Origin: Halobacterium bonnevillei | GTDB lineage: Archaea; Halobacteriota; Halobacteria; Halobacteriales; Halobacteriaceae | Assembly: GCF_009831555.1 (NCBI RefSeq) | Contig: NZ_WUUU01000013.1 | Span: 1 to 34,193, forward strand | Direction of reading: 5' to 3' | Length of the DNA: 34,193 bases | In this document: positions 16,997-22,894 of the stretch, one piece after another | How the letters are laid out: every line of letters begins with the position of its first letter | Position numbering within the stretch: position 1 is the first letter of the stretch | Translations under genes and position numbers: made by a program | The notes under the pieces: model-generated | The model's input: the letters and a program-made list of their open reading frames with translations, nothing else | What the model was told of the DNA's origin: nothing | The model's database searches: none

Positions 16997-18643
16997 ATGA
17001 GTACAGATACATCTCCGCCGTCAACAGCGACCAGTACAGCGACAACATCCAGCAATAGTGACCTCCCGTGCGTACAGTACGGCTTTCCTGAGGGCGCGCA
17101 TCGAGCGCCGAAACTCCAGACGATTTACGAGCCAATCCCCGATAACGCCGCGACCGCCAGCCCCATCTACAAAGTGCCGAGAGAACAGTTCGAGCGCCAA
17201 GCCGAGTTCGAGAGCGGCTACGAAGTGACGGGGGCGACTTCGATAGCGAAAGAGATTCAGGACGAGTGTGAGGATGATGACCGCGTCCTCTACCCCGTTC
17301 ACATCGAGTCCGACGCATATCACGAGGTTGGGCCGGACACGCTTCTCTCGTGGTTCCGTGAGTTCGTAGAGGACTACCTCGAAGTCTCATTCGGCACGTG
17401 TACGTTGTACTTCTCAGGGCGGCGTTCCATCCACGTTCACGTTCCTCGGTTCGTGTCTGGTGAAGGCGACCGGGAGCGGCTGAAGGAATTGGCTGAGTCA
17501 TTCTGCGAGGAGGCCGGGGCAGACCTCGACTTGGGGCTGTACTCGCGGAAACGCCTCTTTCGGCTTCCCGGCGTCGAACACGCGAAGACCGGCATCCCGA
17601 AAGTCGAAATCGAACCGACGTGGGACAGAACCCGCATCTTCCGTGAGGCGAACGGAGCGACCCCAAGCACGCCTGCAACGTACGCGGATGTGTTGTGGAG
17701 TGTGTTCGGACAGGAACGTCTGACAGTCGGGACGAGCGGCCCTGACGTGGACACCTCGCAGAGTCTGTTTCAGGTGATTGACCCTGAGAAGACGCTCTTG
17801 GAGTTCACACGCGATGAGCCGGCGAGTGAAATCGAGACTCCCCTCATCGAGCAGGTGGCGTATCCCGACGACCCCGCTGACGTTCCGGAGTGGTCGATGT
17901 ACAACACGCAGGAGTTCTCCCCGTATGCTCACGCATCCGGGAATCCTCGTAGTGTCGCGGCGCTTCGCGTGAAAGGCGGGGCGTTCGCCCGGGAGGGAAA
18001 GCGTGGTGGCGCGACGATGGTGCCAGCGTACTTCTACGGTGCGGTCGGGTGTAACGGCGAGTTCACGAAGCACGACGTTCACGCGCCGCTCCAGTTGTCG
18101 AAGAAGGACTACCGGAAGTGGGACTACACACCCGGGGAGAAGGTCGTCATCATCGGCGGGAAAAGCGGGAGTTCCCGAATCCTCAGCGTCTCCTCGTGGG
18201 AAGCCACAGTGGTCGGCCACGCGCTCAGAAGCGATAAGGCCCGGCGAGATACCGCGCTCAACTACCTCTCCGAGCAGGGGTACGATGTTGGGGCGTCCGG
18301 TTCTACGGCGTCCGGCTCGAAGGAGACGACTGCATCGAGGGCGGCGACTCCCGACGATGAACCACGGACAATCTGGTCTGCCCGCAAGAATCCAAAATCG
18401 AAAGCGGAAGCACTTCAACTGAAAGCCGAACAAGATGGTATTGGTACGCTCTCACATAACGAGCGAATCCGTGTTGCGTGCCGCCATCTCAGGTACGGCT
18501 GGCAACCGACCTGGGAGTGGTTCAAGGAGCAGTACGGCTCCACGTTCAAGCCAGAGGTCACGTGGCAGTTCCTCAAGGGGATTGTCGAAGAACCCGACTT
18601 CACGAAGTACAACGACGTTGACGTACCTCCGAAACCCACGTGA
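16997..18643 (+). CDS. archaeo-eukaryotic primase-like replication protein of the mobile element
   Basis: 548 residues. A Ser/Thr-rich N-terminus precedes a primase-like core. HIESDAYHE around E104-S105-D106 may supply the acidic metal-binding motif. YFSGRRSIHVHVP (F139 to H146 and on) matches the S-G-R-R-[GS]-[IV]-H motif of PriS-type AEP enzymes. RLFRLPGVEHAKTGIPKVEIE from R186 matches the R-x-[FL]-R-[LI]-P-G-x-x-H-x-K-T-G motif of plasmid/virus PrimPol-like AEPs. The C-terminal 300 residues are not recognised; they include a GGKSGSSR loop that is not a clear Walker A. I infer a primase or primase-polymerase that starts replication of the excised element. No helicase domain is apparent. Confidence 0.7.
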   Translation: MSTDTSPPSTATSTATTSSNSDLPCVQYGFPEGAHRAPKLQTIYEPIPDNAATASPIYKVPREQFERQAEFESGYEVTGATSIAKEIQDECEDDDRVLYPVHIESDAYHEVGPDTLLSWFREFVEDYLEVSFGTCTLYFSGRRSIHVHVPRFVSGEGDRERLKELAESFCEEAGADLDLGLYSRKRLFRLPGVEHAKTGIPKVEIEPTWDRTRIFREANGATPSTPATYADVLWSVFGQERLTVGTSGPDVDTSQSLFQVIDPEKTLLEFTRDEPASEIETPLIEQVAYPDDPADVPEWSMYNTQEFSPYAHASGNPRSVAALRVKGGAFAREGKRGGATMVPAYFYGAVGCNGEFTKHDVHAPLQLSKKDYRKWDYTPGEKVVIIGGKSGSSRILSVSSWEATVVGHALRSDKARRDTALNYLSEQGYDVGASGSTASGSKETTASRAATPDDEPRTIWSARKNPKSKAEALQLKAEQDGIGTLSHNERIRVACRHLRYGWQPTWEWFKEQYGSTFKPEVTWQFLKGIVEEPDFTKYNDVDVPPKPT

Positions 18644-18769
18644 CCCTTCGACTCCCGTGGACAACTGCATAGATGGCGTTCCCTTTCTACGAGAAACGTG
18701 AGTACCTCTCTCCTCTATGAATGGTTCCGCCGCTTGTTCTACACTTCCCCTACACAACAACAACAACAC

Positions 18770-18843
18770 ACACTAAGTTATGTTGCGAGAACGCTGTACG
18801 GCGAAAGGGTAAACCTGAACGACGAGGAGATGACTTATAAAAG
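18770..18843 (+). promoter_or_regulatory. duplicated promoter module, copy 1
   Basis: An AC-rich tract (CAACAACAACACACAC) leads into ACACTAAGTTATG at 18770-18782, within a 22-nt block (18770-18791) matching 21025-21046 with one difference. The TATA box CTTATAAAAG lies at 18834-18843. The spacing from block to TATA is 64 nt here and 65 nt in copy 2. It should drive rightward transcription from about 18865. Confidence 0.55.
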
Positions 18844-18844
18844 A

Positions 18845-18863
18845 ATTACAGGCTTCCTGTAAT
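18845..18863. promoter_or_regulatory. 8-bp inverted repeat ATTACAGG-CTT-CCTGTAAT at the start site
   Basis: A perfect 8-bp dyad with a 3-nt centre begins directly after the TATA box of promoter copy 1. It covers the expected transcription start, a classic repressor-operator position in archaea. Confidence 0.5.
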
Positions 18864-18877
18864 CAACTCACCCACAG

Positions 18878-18973
18878 ATGATGACGCAGTCCATACGCGC
18901 CAACAGCAGGCTGGTCACGCCATCCAAATATTCCGTGTGGATTCCCCCGGTGGCACGTTGTGGAATCCTCTGA
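18878..18973 (+). CDS. possible 31-residue peptide
   Basis: The frame ATGATGACGCAG... encodes 31 residues (MMTQSIRANSRLVTPSKYSV and so on, with no family match). It starts about 13 nt after the predicted start site of promoter copy 1. The transcript could equally be non-coding. The surrounding gap between the primase and the next peptide gene (18644-19157) holds the promoter module and this frame only. Confidence 0.2.
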   Translation: MMTQSIRANSRLVTPSKYSVWIPPVARCGIL

Positions 18974-19157
18974 GAGGAAGGTGGGGCTGTTACAAGCCTC
19001 CATACTCCCCGTTTTCCGATTCCCTTACCTCCTGAATTTCGGCGGTTTAGGCGAGTGGGATTCCCCCTCGATGTGGTGAGCAGATTCGGTCAGTACAGTA
19101 GTGCTTCGTATGGGTGTCTCCCGAAGACCTATTCCCCTCTAACACGTCGGCGGACGT

Positions 19158-19274
19158 ATGGAAGGGCAGTTTGAATGGCTGGTTCTGATGGTTCTTAGCA
19201 TCGGTCTGCTCGGGTATACACTCTACACCATCGTTAACGTAGGAACGTTTCTCGCGGATTACTTTCGGTCGTAG
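19158..19274 (+). CDS. 38-residue single-helix membrane peptide
   Basis: Encodes MEGQFEWLVLMVLSIGLLGY and 18 more residues, ending FLADYFRS. Residues 7-32 form one uninterrupted hydrophobic helix with a charged C-terminus. Bacterial and viral small membrane proteins have this shape. The ATG is clean and in an AT-richer stretch. It lies inside the mobile element, downstream of promoter copy 1. Function is unknown; accessory, holin-like or membrane-regulator roles are possible but not shown. About 170 nt of non-coding sequence follow. Confidence 0.45.
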   Translation: MEGQFEWLVLMVLSIGLLGYTLYTIVNVGTFLADYFRS

Positions 19275-19435
19275 CGACCTATCCAGAATAGTACATTCGC
19301 GCACCTATTGACCGGCTGTTTCACCCTTTAACGACGCGGCGAAAACTCTGACTCTCAGCCAGAAATTTCGCAGACGGGGTTACTAAATACGCGCTCGCGT
19401 GCGCTTGTTGATGTTCTAACTGGTGGGGGTTACTG

Positions 19436-19470
19436 CATCGAGTCCGCTGTTCATTCTCCTCCGCTCGATG
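19436..19470. repeat. CATCGAG...CTCGATG hairpin, copy 1
   Basis: 7-bp arms at 19436-19442 and 19464-19470 around a 21-nt loop containing ATTCTC. It is preceded by TTACTG, as in copy 2, and overlaps the stop codon of the minus-strand small regulator gene. Confidence 0.6.
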
Positions 19471-19681
19471 TGCTGGTACTCTCTGGTTCACATACCACCT
19501 CGCGGAGTTCCGCGTAGAGGTCGGGGTGGTTCTCTCGGAGTACGGCCACGTCGGTCGTGAGTTCGTCCTCAATCTTGCGTCGGACTCGGGAGATGGCTTG
19601 GTAGCGGAGGTCTTCATCGACGCTGTCTCCGCCCTCTATGAGTTCGCGTTCTCGGTCGGTGAGTAGGGCGCGACGTGCCAT
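19451..19681 (-). CDS. small haloarchaeal mobile-element protein (MARRALLTDRERE type), putative regulator
   Basis: 76 residues from ATG at 19681 (MARRALLTDRERELIEGG). It is charged and mostly helical, with RYQAISRVRRKIEDELTTDVAVLRENHPDLYAELREVVCE. Short proteins starting this way are frequent in haloarchaeal plasmids and proviruses. The basic helix and size suggest DNA binding, but I see no clear helix-turn-helix signature. It diverges from the SWIM-finger gene across a palindromic operator-like region (19717-19747), the usual arrangement for an autoregulated switch. The protein ends TSTSSGGE, with the stop inside hairpin copy 1. Confidence 0.7.
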   Translation of the reverse strand: MARRALLTDRERELIEGGDSVDEDLRYQAISRVRRKIEDELTTDVAVLRENHPDLYAELREVVCEPESTSTSSGGE

Positions 19682-19716
19682 ACGTAGTTTCACGCACGTA
19701 CGTCACTTAGTGGTGT

Positions 19717-19747
19717 CCGTATTGGGGAACGTTCCCGTATTTGGGAA
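19717..19747. promoter_or_regulatory. operator-like array between divergent element genes
   Basis: GGGAACGTTCCC at 19725-19736 is a perfect 12-bp palindrome. It is embedded in two direct copies of CCGTATT[G/T]GGGAA (19717-19729 and 19735-19747) 18 bp apart, giving half-sites GGGAA, TTCCC, GGGAA. A TATTAA box at 19749-19754 follows for the rightward gene. It lies 36 nt upstream of the leftward start at 19681. Confidence 0.6.
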
Positions 19748-19853
19748 GTATTAAGTGGATGGCGGAGAGACTACTGAGTACGAAGCGTGGTGATGCCATC
19801 GCAGAATGGCCGTGTGCTGGTACACACGACCGCGCTTCGCTGGACACGAAGCG

Positions 19854-20387
19854 ATGAAATCTAACACCACTACGGAAGAAAAGCGTACCGCTGTCGAACA
19901 GTTGAACTTCGGTGCGAAAACGGCGAAGCGTGTGGGATGGGAGTCCTACGAGTTCACGGTCGTCGGCCCCCACCAAGTCGAAGTCACGAACGCCTCGTGG
20001 GGACACGAGAAAGCCGACCACTCCTACGTCGTCGGTATCGAGGAGCGCGACGGCGTCGCTGTCCCGGCTGAATGCGGCTGTAAGGCCGACCAGTACCGCG
20101 AGGACTACGACTGCAAGCACAAGGTCGCACTCGCGTCAGTCGGCGGCCCTGTCGTTCTACAAGCCGCTGTTGAGTACGCGACCCCCACGGTGGACGCCGA
20201 CGAAACCACCACGCAAACGCTGGAAGACAAACTCCGCGCTGACGGTGGGATGATTGCCGAGGAAAGACGCGAGGACGGCGCGGGCGTCATCGAAGCGAAA
20301 CCTGCCGAGTGTGACTGTAACGACCTCCGCGACGACTTCCCCTGCTGGCCGTGTATGAGAACCGGACGGCGAGAACTACCCGAGTAG
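19854..20387 (+). CDS. SWIM zinc-finger domain protein
   Basis: 177 residues from ATG at 19854; an upstream ATG at 19806 adds 16 residues and is less likely. The SWIM motif C-x-C-x(n)-C-x-H is visible as CGCKADQYREDYDCKHKVAL near residues 76-95. It is preceded by two strands (YEFTVVGPHQVEVTNASW; HSYVVGIEERDGVAVPAEC). The C-terminal CDCNDLRDDFPCWPCMRTGR adds a second cysteine cluster likely to bind zinc. SWIM fingers mediate DNA or protein binding and are common in haloarchaeal mobile elements. It is probably a regulator or recombination accessory. It is controlled by the palindromic array upstream. Confidence 0.85.
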   Translation: MKSNTTTEEKRTAVEQLNFGAKTAKRVGWESYEFTVVGPHQVEVTNASWGHEKADHSYVVGIEERDGVAVPAECGCKADQYREDYDCKHKVALASVGGPVVLQAAVEYATPTVDADETTTQTLEDKLRADGGMIAEERREDGAGVIEAKPAECDCNDLRDDFPCWPCMRTGRRELPE

Positions 20388-20407
20388 CGCTACGGAGTGA
20401 TTTACTG

Positions 20408-20441
20408 CATCGAGTTCGGGTTATTCTCGGCCCGCTCGATG
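20408..20441. repeat. CATCGAG...CTCGATG hairpin, copy 2
   Basis: 7-bp arms at 20408-20414 and 20435-20441. The inner loop can extend pairing (CGGG with CCCG) and contains TTATTCTC. It begins 20 nt after the SWIM gene stop and is preceded by TTTACTG, matching copy 1. Confidence 0.6.
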
Positions 20442-20495
20442 AACTGAGTCCCCTCCGATAGGTACAGATGAGCTACGAATCGTTTGAGGGGGGGA

Positions 20496-20517
20496 GGGGC
20501 GCACTCTTATACGCCCC
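20496..20517. promoter_or_regulatory. GGGGCG/CGCCCC dyad enclosing a TATA box
   Basis: GGGGCG (20496-20501) and CGCCCC (20512-20517) flank CACTCTTATA, so the TATA element (about 20507-20511) sits inside the dyad, 36-40 nt before the ATG at 20547. A protein bound here would block TBP. Confidence 0.5.
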
Positions 20518-20546
20518 GAGAATTTCTATCTGCATACGCTGACGTT

Positions 20547-20885
20547 ATGACTCTCTTCGAAATCCTGGTTGGGGCCGGACTTGTTGCCGGGATGGTTGTC
20601 ACCGGTCTCGTATATCTGGACTGTACGCGGCGAGGACTGTCCACATCAAGTCGCATCGTCTGGGCACTCGCCTGCGGCAGTGGGAGTGTCGCCGGGTTCC
20701 TCGTCCCGTACGCATTCCGACAGGAACTGCTATACCTGTACTACCAAGTGCTGAAACCGCGGCCAATCGTCGTTTCTCCCTACGAGTCGCTGTTGGTTAG
20801 TCTCACGACCGGACTCGTAATCGCAGTTGTCCTCGTAGTCCTGTATCTCTCTGGAGTCCGATTCCAGAATTCGAAGGCGGCATAA
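20547..20885 (+). CDS. three-helix membrane protein of the mobile element
   Basis: 112 residues from ATG at 20547 (MTLFEILVGAGLVAGMVVTG). Hydrophobic helices lie near residues 4-24, 36-55 and 78-102, with a polar YYQVLKPRPIVVSPYE loop before the last one and a short basic tail (RFQNSKAA). I recognise no family. Small multi-helix membrane proteins occur in pleolipovirus-like and plasmid elements, but no spike or ATPase gene accompanies it. The TATA box enclosed by an inverted repeat suggests tight control. Confidence 0.6.
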   Translation: MTLFEILVGAGLVAGMVVTGLVYLDCTRRGLSTSSRIVWALACGSGSVAGFLVPYAFRQELLYLYYQVLKPRPIVVSPYESLLVSLTTGLVIAVVLVVLYLSGVRFQNSKAA

Positions 20886-20969
20886 TCCCACTGTACGCTA
20901 ACTTCGCGCACCCACCTAACGGGTGTTCCATAAGCGAGGATGTGAAACGAACCTCTCCCTATTCCTATC

Positions 20970-20999
20970 CATCGAGTTGGGCATTACTCTCCCTTGATG
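20970..20999. repeat. CATCGAG...CTTGATG hairpin, copy 3
   Basis: Arms CATCGAG (20970-20976) and CTTGATG (20993-20999) pair with one G-U. The loop contains TTACTCT. It lies 85 nt after the membrane protein stop. It is shorter and more diverged than copies 1 and 2. Confidence 0.5.
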
Positions 21000-21024
21000 A
21001 CTTCTACTACAACAACACACACCA

Positions 21025-21100
21025 ACACTAAGTTATGGTGCGAGAATCACCGTAAGGCGAGAGGTTGGGAATACCTCAGGCATTATCGGCTATAAAAAGG
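21025..21100 (+). promoter_or_regulatory. duplicated promoter module, copy 2
   Basis: It again has an AC-rich tract, then the shared block at 21025-21046, then CTATAAAAAGG at 21090-21100. Rightward transcription would start near 21120 and run into the att site and antisense to tRNA-Val. Only a 17-codon frame (ATG at 21171) lies downstream. Apart from this module and hairpin copy 3, no gene was seen between 20886 and 21287. Confidence 0.5.
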
Positions 21101-21285
21101 CTACCTCTGTCTTCACCACGTTGAGGGAAACACTCTAGGAGGTCGAGATACTACTCCAAGATGAAGCCGACCACGTCTGGTGGTTTGAGACAGCACCAAC
21201 CGCTGACTTGGTGAGTTGGAAACAGGGTACAAGACCACGATACCGCCGTCTGGCGATTAACTACTCGTCACGAACGAAGTGAGCG

Positions 21286-21321
21286 AGTGGGTCGGGGCGG
21301 ATTCGAACCGCCGACCTGCTC
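21286..21321. repeat. right attachment site (36-nt direct repeat within tRNA-Val)
   Basis: Identical to 15588-15623. It forms the 3' half of the intact tRNA-Val gene, so the tRNA was restored on integration. Confidence 0.88.
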
Positions 21322-21362
21322 CGTGTGAAGGAGCCGTCATAACCGGACTAGACCACCGACCC
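21288..21362 (-). tRNA. tRNA-Val (anticodon CAC)
   Basis: Read on the minus strand, a 7-bp acceptor GGGTCGG/CCGACCC is followed by TG, then a D arm with TAGTCCGGTTA. The anticodon stem GCTCC/GGAGC encloses the loop TTCACAC (anticodon CAC, reading GUG). An AGGTC variable loop and T stem GGCGG/CCGCC around TTCGAAT follow, ending with discriminator A at 21288. CCA is not encoded. All stems pair perfectly, so it should be functional despite being the integration target. Confidence 0.95.
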
Positions 21363-21490
21363 GCGCATCACGTACTACCCGCAGGCCGCCATTAAGGCTT
21401 GCGTTTAGGAGTGCCGGTGACGCTTGTCGCCGGCTTCGCACAGCGGACAGAACCGTCCGTGGCGTGCCGGAACCAGTATATTTTTGTGTA

Positions 21491-21506
21491 TTTAGGTAAA
21501 CCTAAA
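21491..21506. promoter_or_regulatory. DtxR/SirR-like palindrome TTTAGGTAAACCTAAA
   Basis: 7-bp arms TTTAGGT and ACCTAAA flank an AA centre. TATATTTTT at 21477-21485 is directly adjacent. TTAGG(N4)CCTAA dyads are typical of DtxR-family metal-dependent repressors; the haloarchaeal iron regulators belong to that family. No convincing gene follows on either strand, so the site is an orphan here. The rest of the gap 21363-21620 shows nothing else. Confidence 0.45.
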
Positions 21507-21620
21507 ACCGTGCGGCGGACGTCGCCGGCCGTCCGTCCGCGTCTGTCCCAGCAGACTGCACCGTCGGCACCCAACCCGGTCCCACACGGGGACCGAAGGC
21601 ATCACCTCGTCCGCGCGCCG

Positions 21621-22157
21621 TCAGTACGACGGCGACTCTTCGCGGACACCCGCTCTCTCGTTCGCCAGTCGCGCGAACACGAACAGCGCGTCCGAAAGCC
21701 GATTCAGGTACGCGATTGCCGTCTCGTTGACGTGGTCCTCGTGGTCCGCGAGCGCCACGGCGCGGCGCTCCGCGCGCCGACACACCGACCGCGCGTGGTG
21801 GAGCGTCGCGCCAGCCTCGCTGCCACCGGGCAGGATGAACGACTCCAGCGGGTCCAGTTGCGCCTCGCAGGCGTCGATCCAGTCCTCGACGGCCTCGACG
21901 TGCTCCTCGGCGACCACCGGGTCGCCGTCCTCCGGTTCGGGGGTCGCGAGGTCCGCCTGTACGATGTGAAGGTGGTTCTGCGTCGACTCCAGGTAGTCGT
22001 CGAGTTCGTCGACGCCGGTCGGTCGAACCGTCCCGACGAGCGCGTTCACTTCGTCCACCGTCCCGTAGGCCTCGATGCGCGGACTCGTCTTCGACACCCG
22101 GGACATGTCCCGGAGGTCGGTCTCGCCCGCGTCGCCCCGGCGCGTGTAGATCTTCAT
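21621..22157 (-). CDS. pduO: cob(I)yrinic acid a,c-diamide / cob(I)alamin adenosyltransferase (PduO type)
   Basis: 178 residues from ATG at 22157. It begins MKIYTRRGDAGETDLRDM, the ATP-binding [TS]-[RK]-x-G-D-x-G-x-T motif. SPRIEAYGTVDEVNALVG is the conserved helix, and ILPGGSEAGATLHHARSVCRRAER is the R-x-x-x-R-R-x-E active-site region. It transfers the adenosyl group of ATP to Co(I) corrinoids to make adenosylcobalamin, the form used by methylmalonyl-CoA mutase. Its ATG overlaps the stop of the glutaredoxin-like gene by ATGA (22157-22154), so the two are cotranscribed. It is about 2.5 kb from the cbi operon and faces the other way. Confidence 0.93.
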   Translation of the reverse strand: MKIYTRRGDAGETDLRDMSRVSKTSPRIEAYGTVDEVNALVGTVRPTGVDELDDYLESTQNHLHIVQADLATPEPEDGDPVVAEEHVEAVEDWIDACEAQLDPLESFILPGGSEAGATLHHARSVCRRAERRAVALADHEDHVNETAIAYLNRLSDALFVFARLANERAGVREESPSY

Positions 22158-22393
22158 GCTACTGTCGTCTCGACGTACGTCAGGATGTTCTGGCTTTCGG
22201 CCATCGTCACGCCGCGCTCGTCGTCCACGAGCACGGGGACGCCCCGCTGGCCGCTCACGCGCTTGACCTCGTCGCGCTGGCTGTGCAGCGCGTCCACCCA
22301 CTCCGTCTCGTACTCGATGCCGCGGTCGTCGAGGGCGTCCGCGACCGTCTCGCAGTACGGACAGCCCTCCAGCTCGTAGAGCGTCAATCCCAT
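22154..22393 (-). CDS. glutaredoxin-like protein
   Basis: 79 residues: MGLTLYELEGCPYCETVADAL, with the dithiol active site CPYC at residues 11-14. GVPVLVDDERG carries the cis-proline of the thioredoxin fold. It is shorter than classical glutaredoxins but complete for the archaeal type. It probably reduces disulfides or a cofactor. Coupling with the adenosyltransferase (ATGA overlap) hints at supplying reducing power for, or protecting, the Co(I) state; that is inference only. Confidence 0.9.
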   Translation of the reverse strand: MGLTLYELEGCPYCETVADALDDRGIEYETEWVDALHSQRDEVKRVSGQRGVPVLVDDERGVTMAESQNILTYVETTVA

Positions 22394-22471
22394 ACTTCGA
22401 GTTGGCGGCCGCCCACCAAAGTAGTTGGCCGACCCGAACGAATTTCAACGGGCGACGCGTCGATTCGCGGC

Positions 22472-22822
22472 ATGGCAGATCGCTTCGAGACGACCTTCCA
22501 AGTGGGAGAGGTCGTCGTCGCCGAACCGTTCCCGGACGCGCGGAAACCGGAGCTCGCGAAACTCGAAATCGACCTCGGCGACGGTCGAAAATCGCACGGC
22601 GGTTCTGCGGACGACATCGTGCAGTCGGCCGCCCAGACCGGCTACAACTACGACGCCGAGGACCTGGTCGGCCGCCAGGTGCTCTGTGCGACGAACCTCG
22701 GCACCGTGAACGTCGCGGGCTACGAGTCCGAAGTCCTCACCGTCGGCGTCCCCGACGAGGACGGCAACCCCGTGTTGGTCGCGCCGGACGAGGACGTTCC
22801 GCTGGGCGGCGAACTCTACTGA
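22472..22822 (+). CDS. tRNA-binding-domain (CsaA/EMAP-II-like OB-fold) protein
   Basis: 116 residues from ATG at 22472. FQVGEVVVAEPFPDARKPELAKLEID is the typical first strand pair (V-G-x-[IV]-x-x-[AV]-x-x-[FH]-P-x-A-x-K-x-x-x-L). EDLVGRQVLCATNLGTVNVAGYESEVLTVG is the second half, where other members read N-x-x-P-x-x-[IVM]-x-G. It ends with a PDEDVPLGGELY loop. It is an OB-fold resembling the anticodon-binding domain of MetRS and CsaA chaperones. Between the halves a GGSADDIVQSAAQTGYN segment differs from the usual S-x-Q. Role: RNA binding or chaperone, not determined. Confidence 0.85.
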   Translation: MADRFETTFQVGEVVVAEPFPDARKPELAKLEIDLGDGRKSHGGSADDIVQSAAQTGYNYDAEDLVGRQVLCATNLGTVNVAGYESEVLTVGVPDEDGNPVLVAPDEDVPLGGELY

Positions 22823-22894
22823 CCACCGGAGTCCGCTCACGTCGACCCCGGGGAACAGCGCCACCCTGGACCGAAGATGTGGGAGTCCGGGCTG

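Larger units (their letters stand above)
15588..21321. mobile_element. integrative element inserted in tRNA-Val(CAC), about 5.7 kb
   Basis: Identical 36-nt sequences at 15588-15623 and 21286-21321 bracket the region. The right copy is the 3' half of an intact tRNA-Val, and the left copy is a detached tRNA 3' fragment. A tyrosine integrase begins about 100 nt inside the left copy, pointing inward. Base composition is clearly more AT-rich than the flanks. The content is integrase, an AEP-type primase-like protein, small membrane proteins, a putative small regulator and a SWIM-finger protein. This layout is that of archaeal integrative plasmids and SNJ2-like proviruses. No structural virus gene was recognised. 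Boundaries are exact to within the 36-nt repeat. Confidence 0.88.

Noticed and set aside
16876-17058. 60-codon frame starting GTG before the primase gene
   Set aside because: It overlaps the primase N-terminus, has no family resemblance, and its start lies too close to the only promoter-like sequence (TTTAGTTAAG).
18160-18185. Walker A motif (GGKSGSSR) in the primase-like protein
   Set aside because: It does not match GxxxxGK[ST], and no Walker B or helicase motifs follow.
19436-20999. Possible CRISPR array from the three hairpin repeats
   Set aside because: There are only three copies, 500-1000 bp apart with genes between them, no regular spacers and no cas genes.
21411-21480. Minus-strand fragment encoding a CPLCE zinc-knuckle-like peptide near the iron-box palindrome
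   Set aside because: No ATG or GTG start is in frame after the palindrome, and the frame is very short; it is probably chance.
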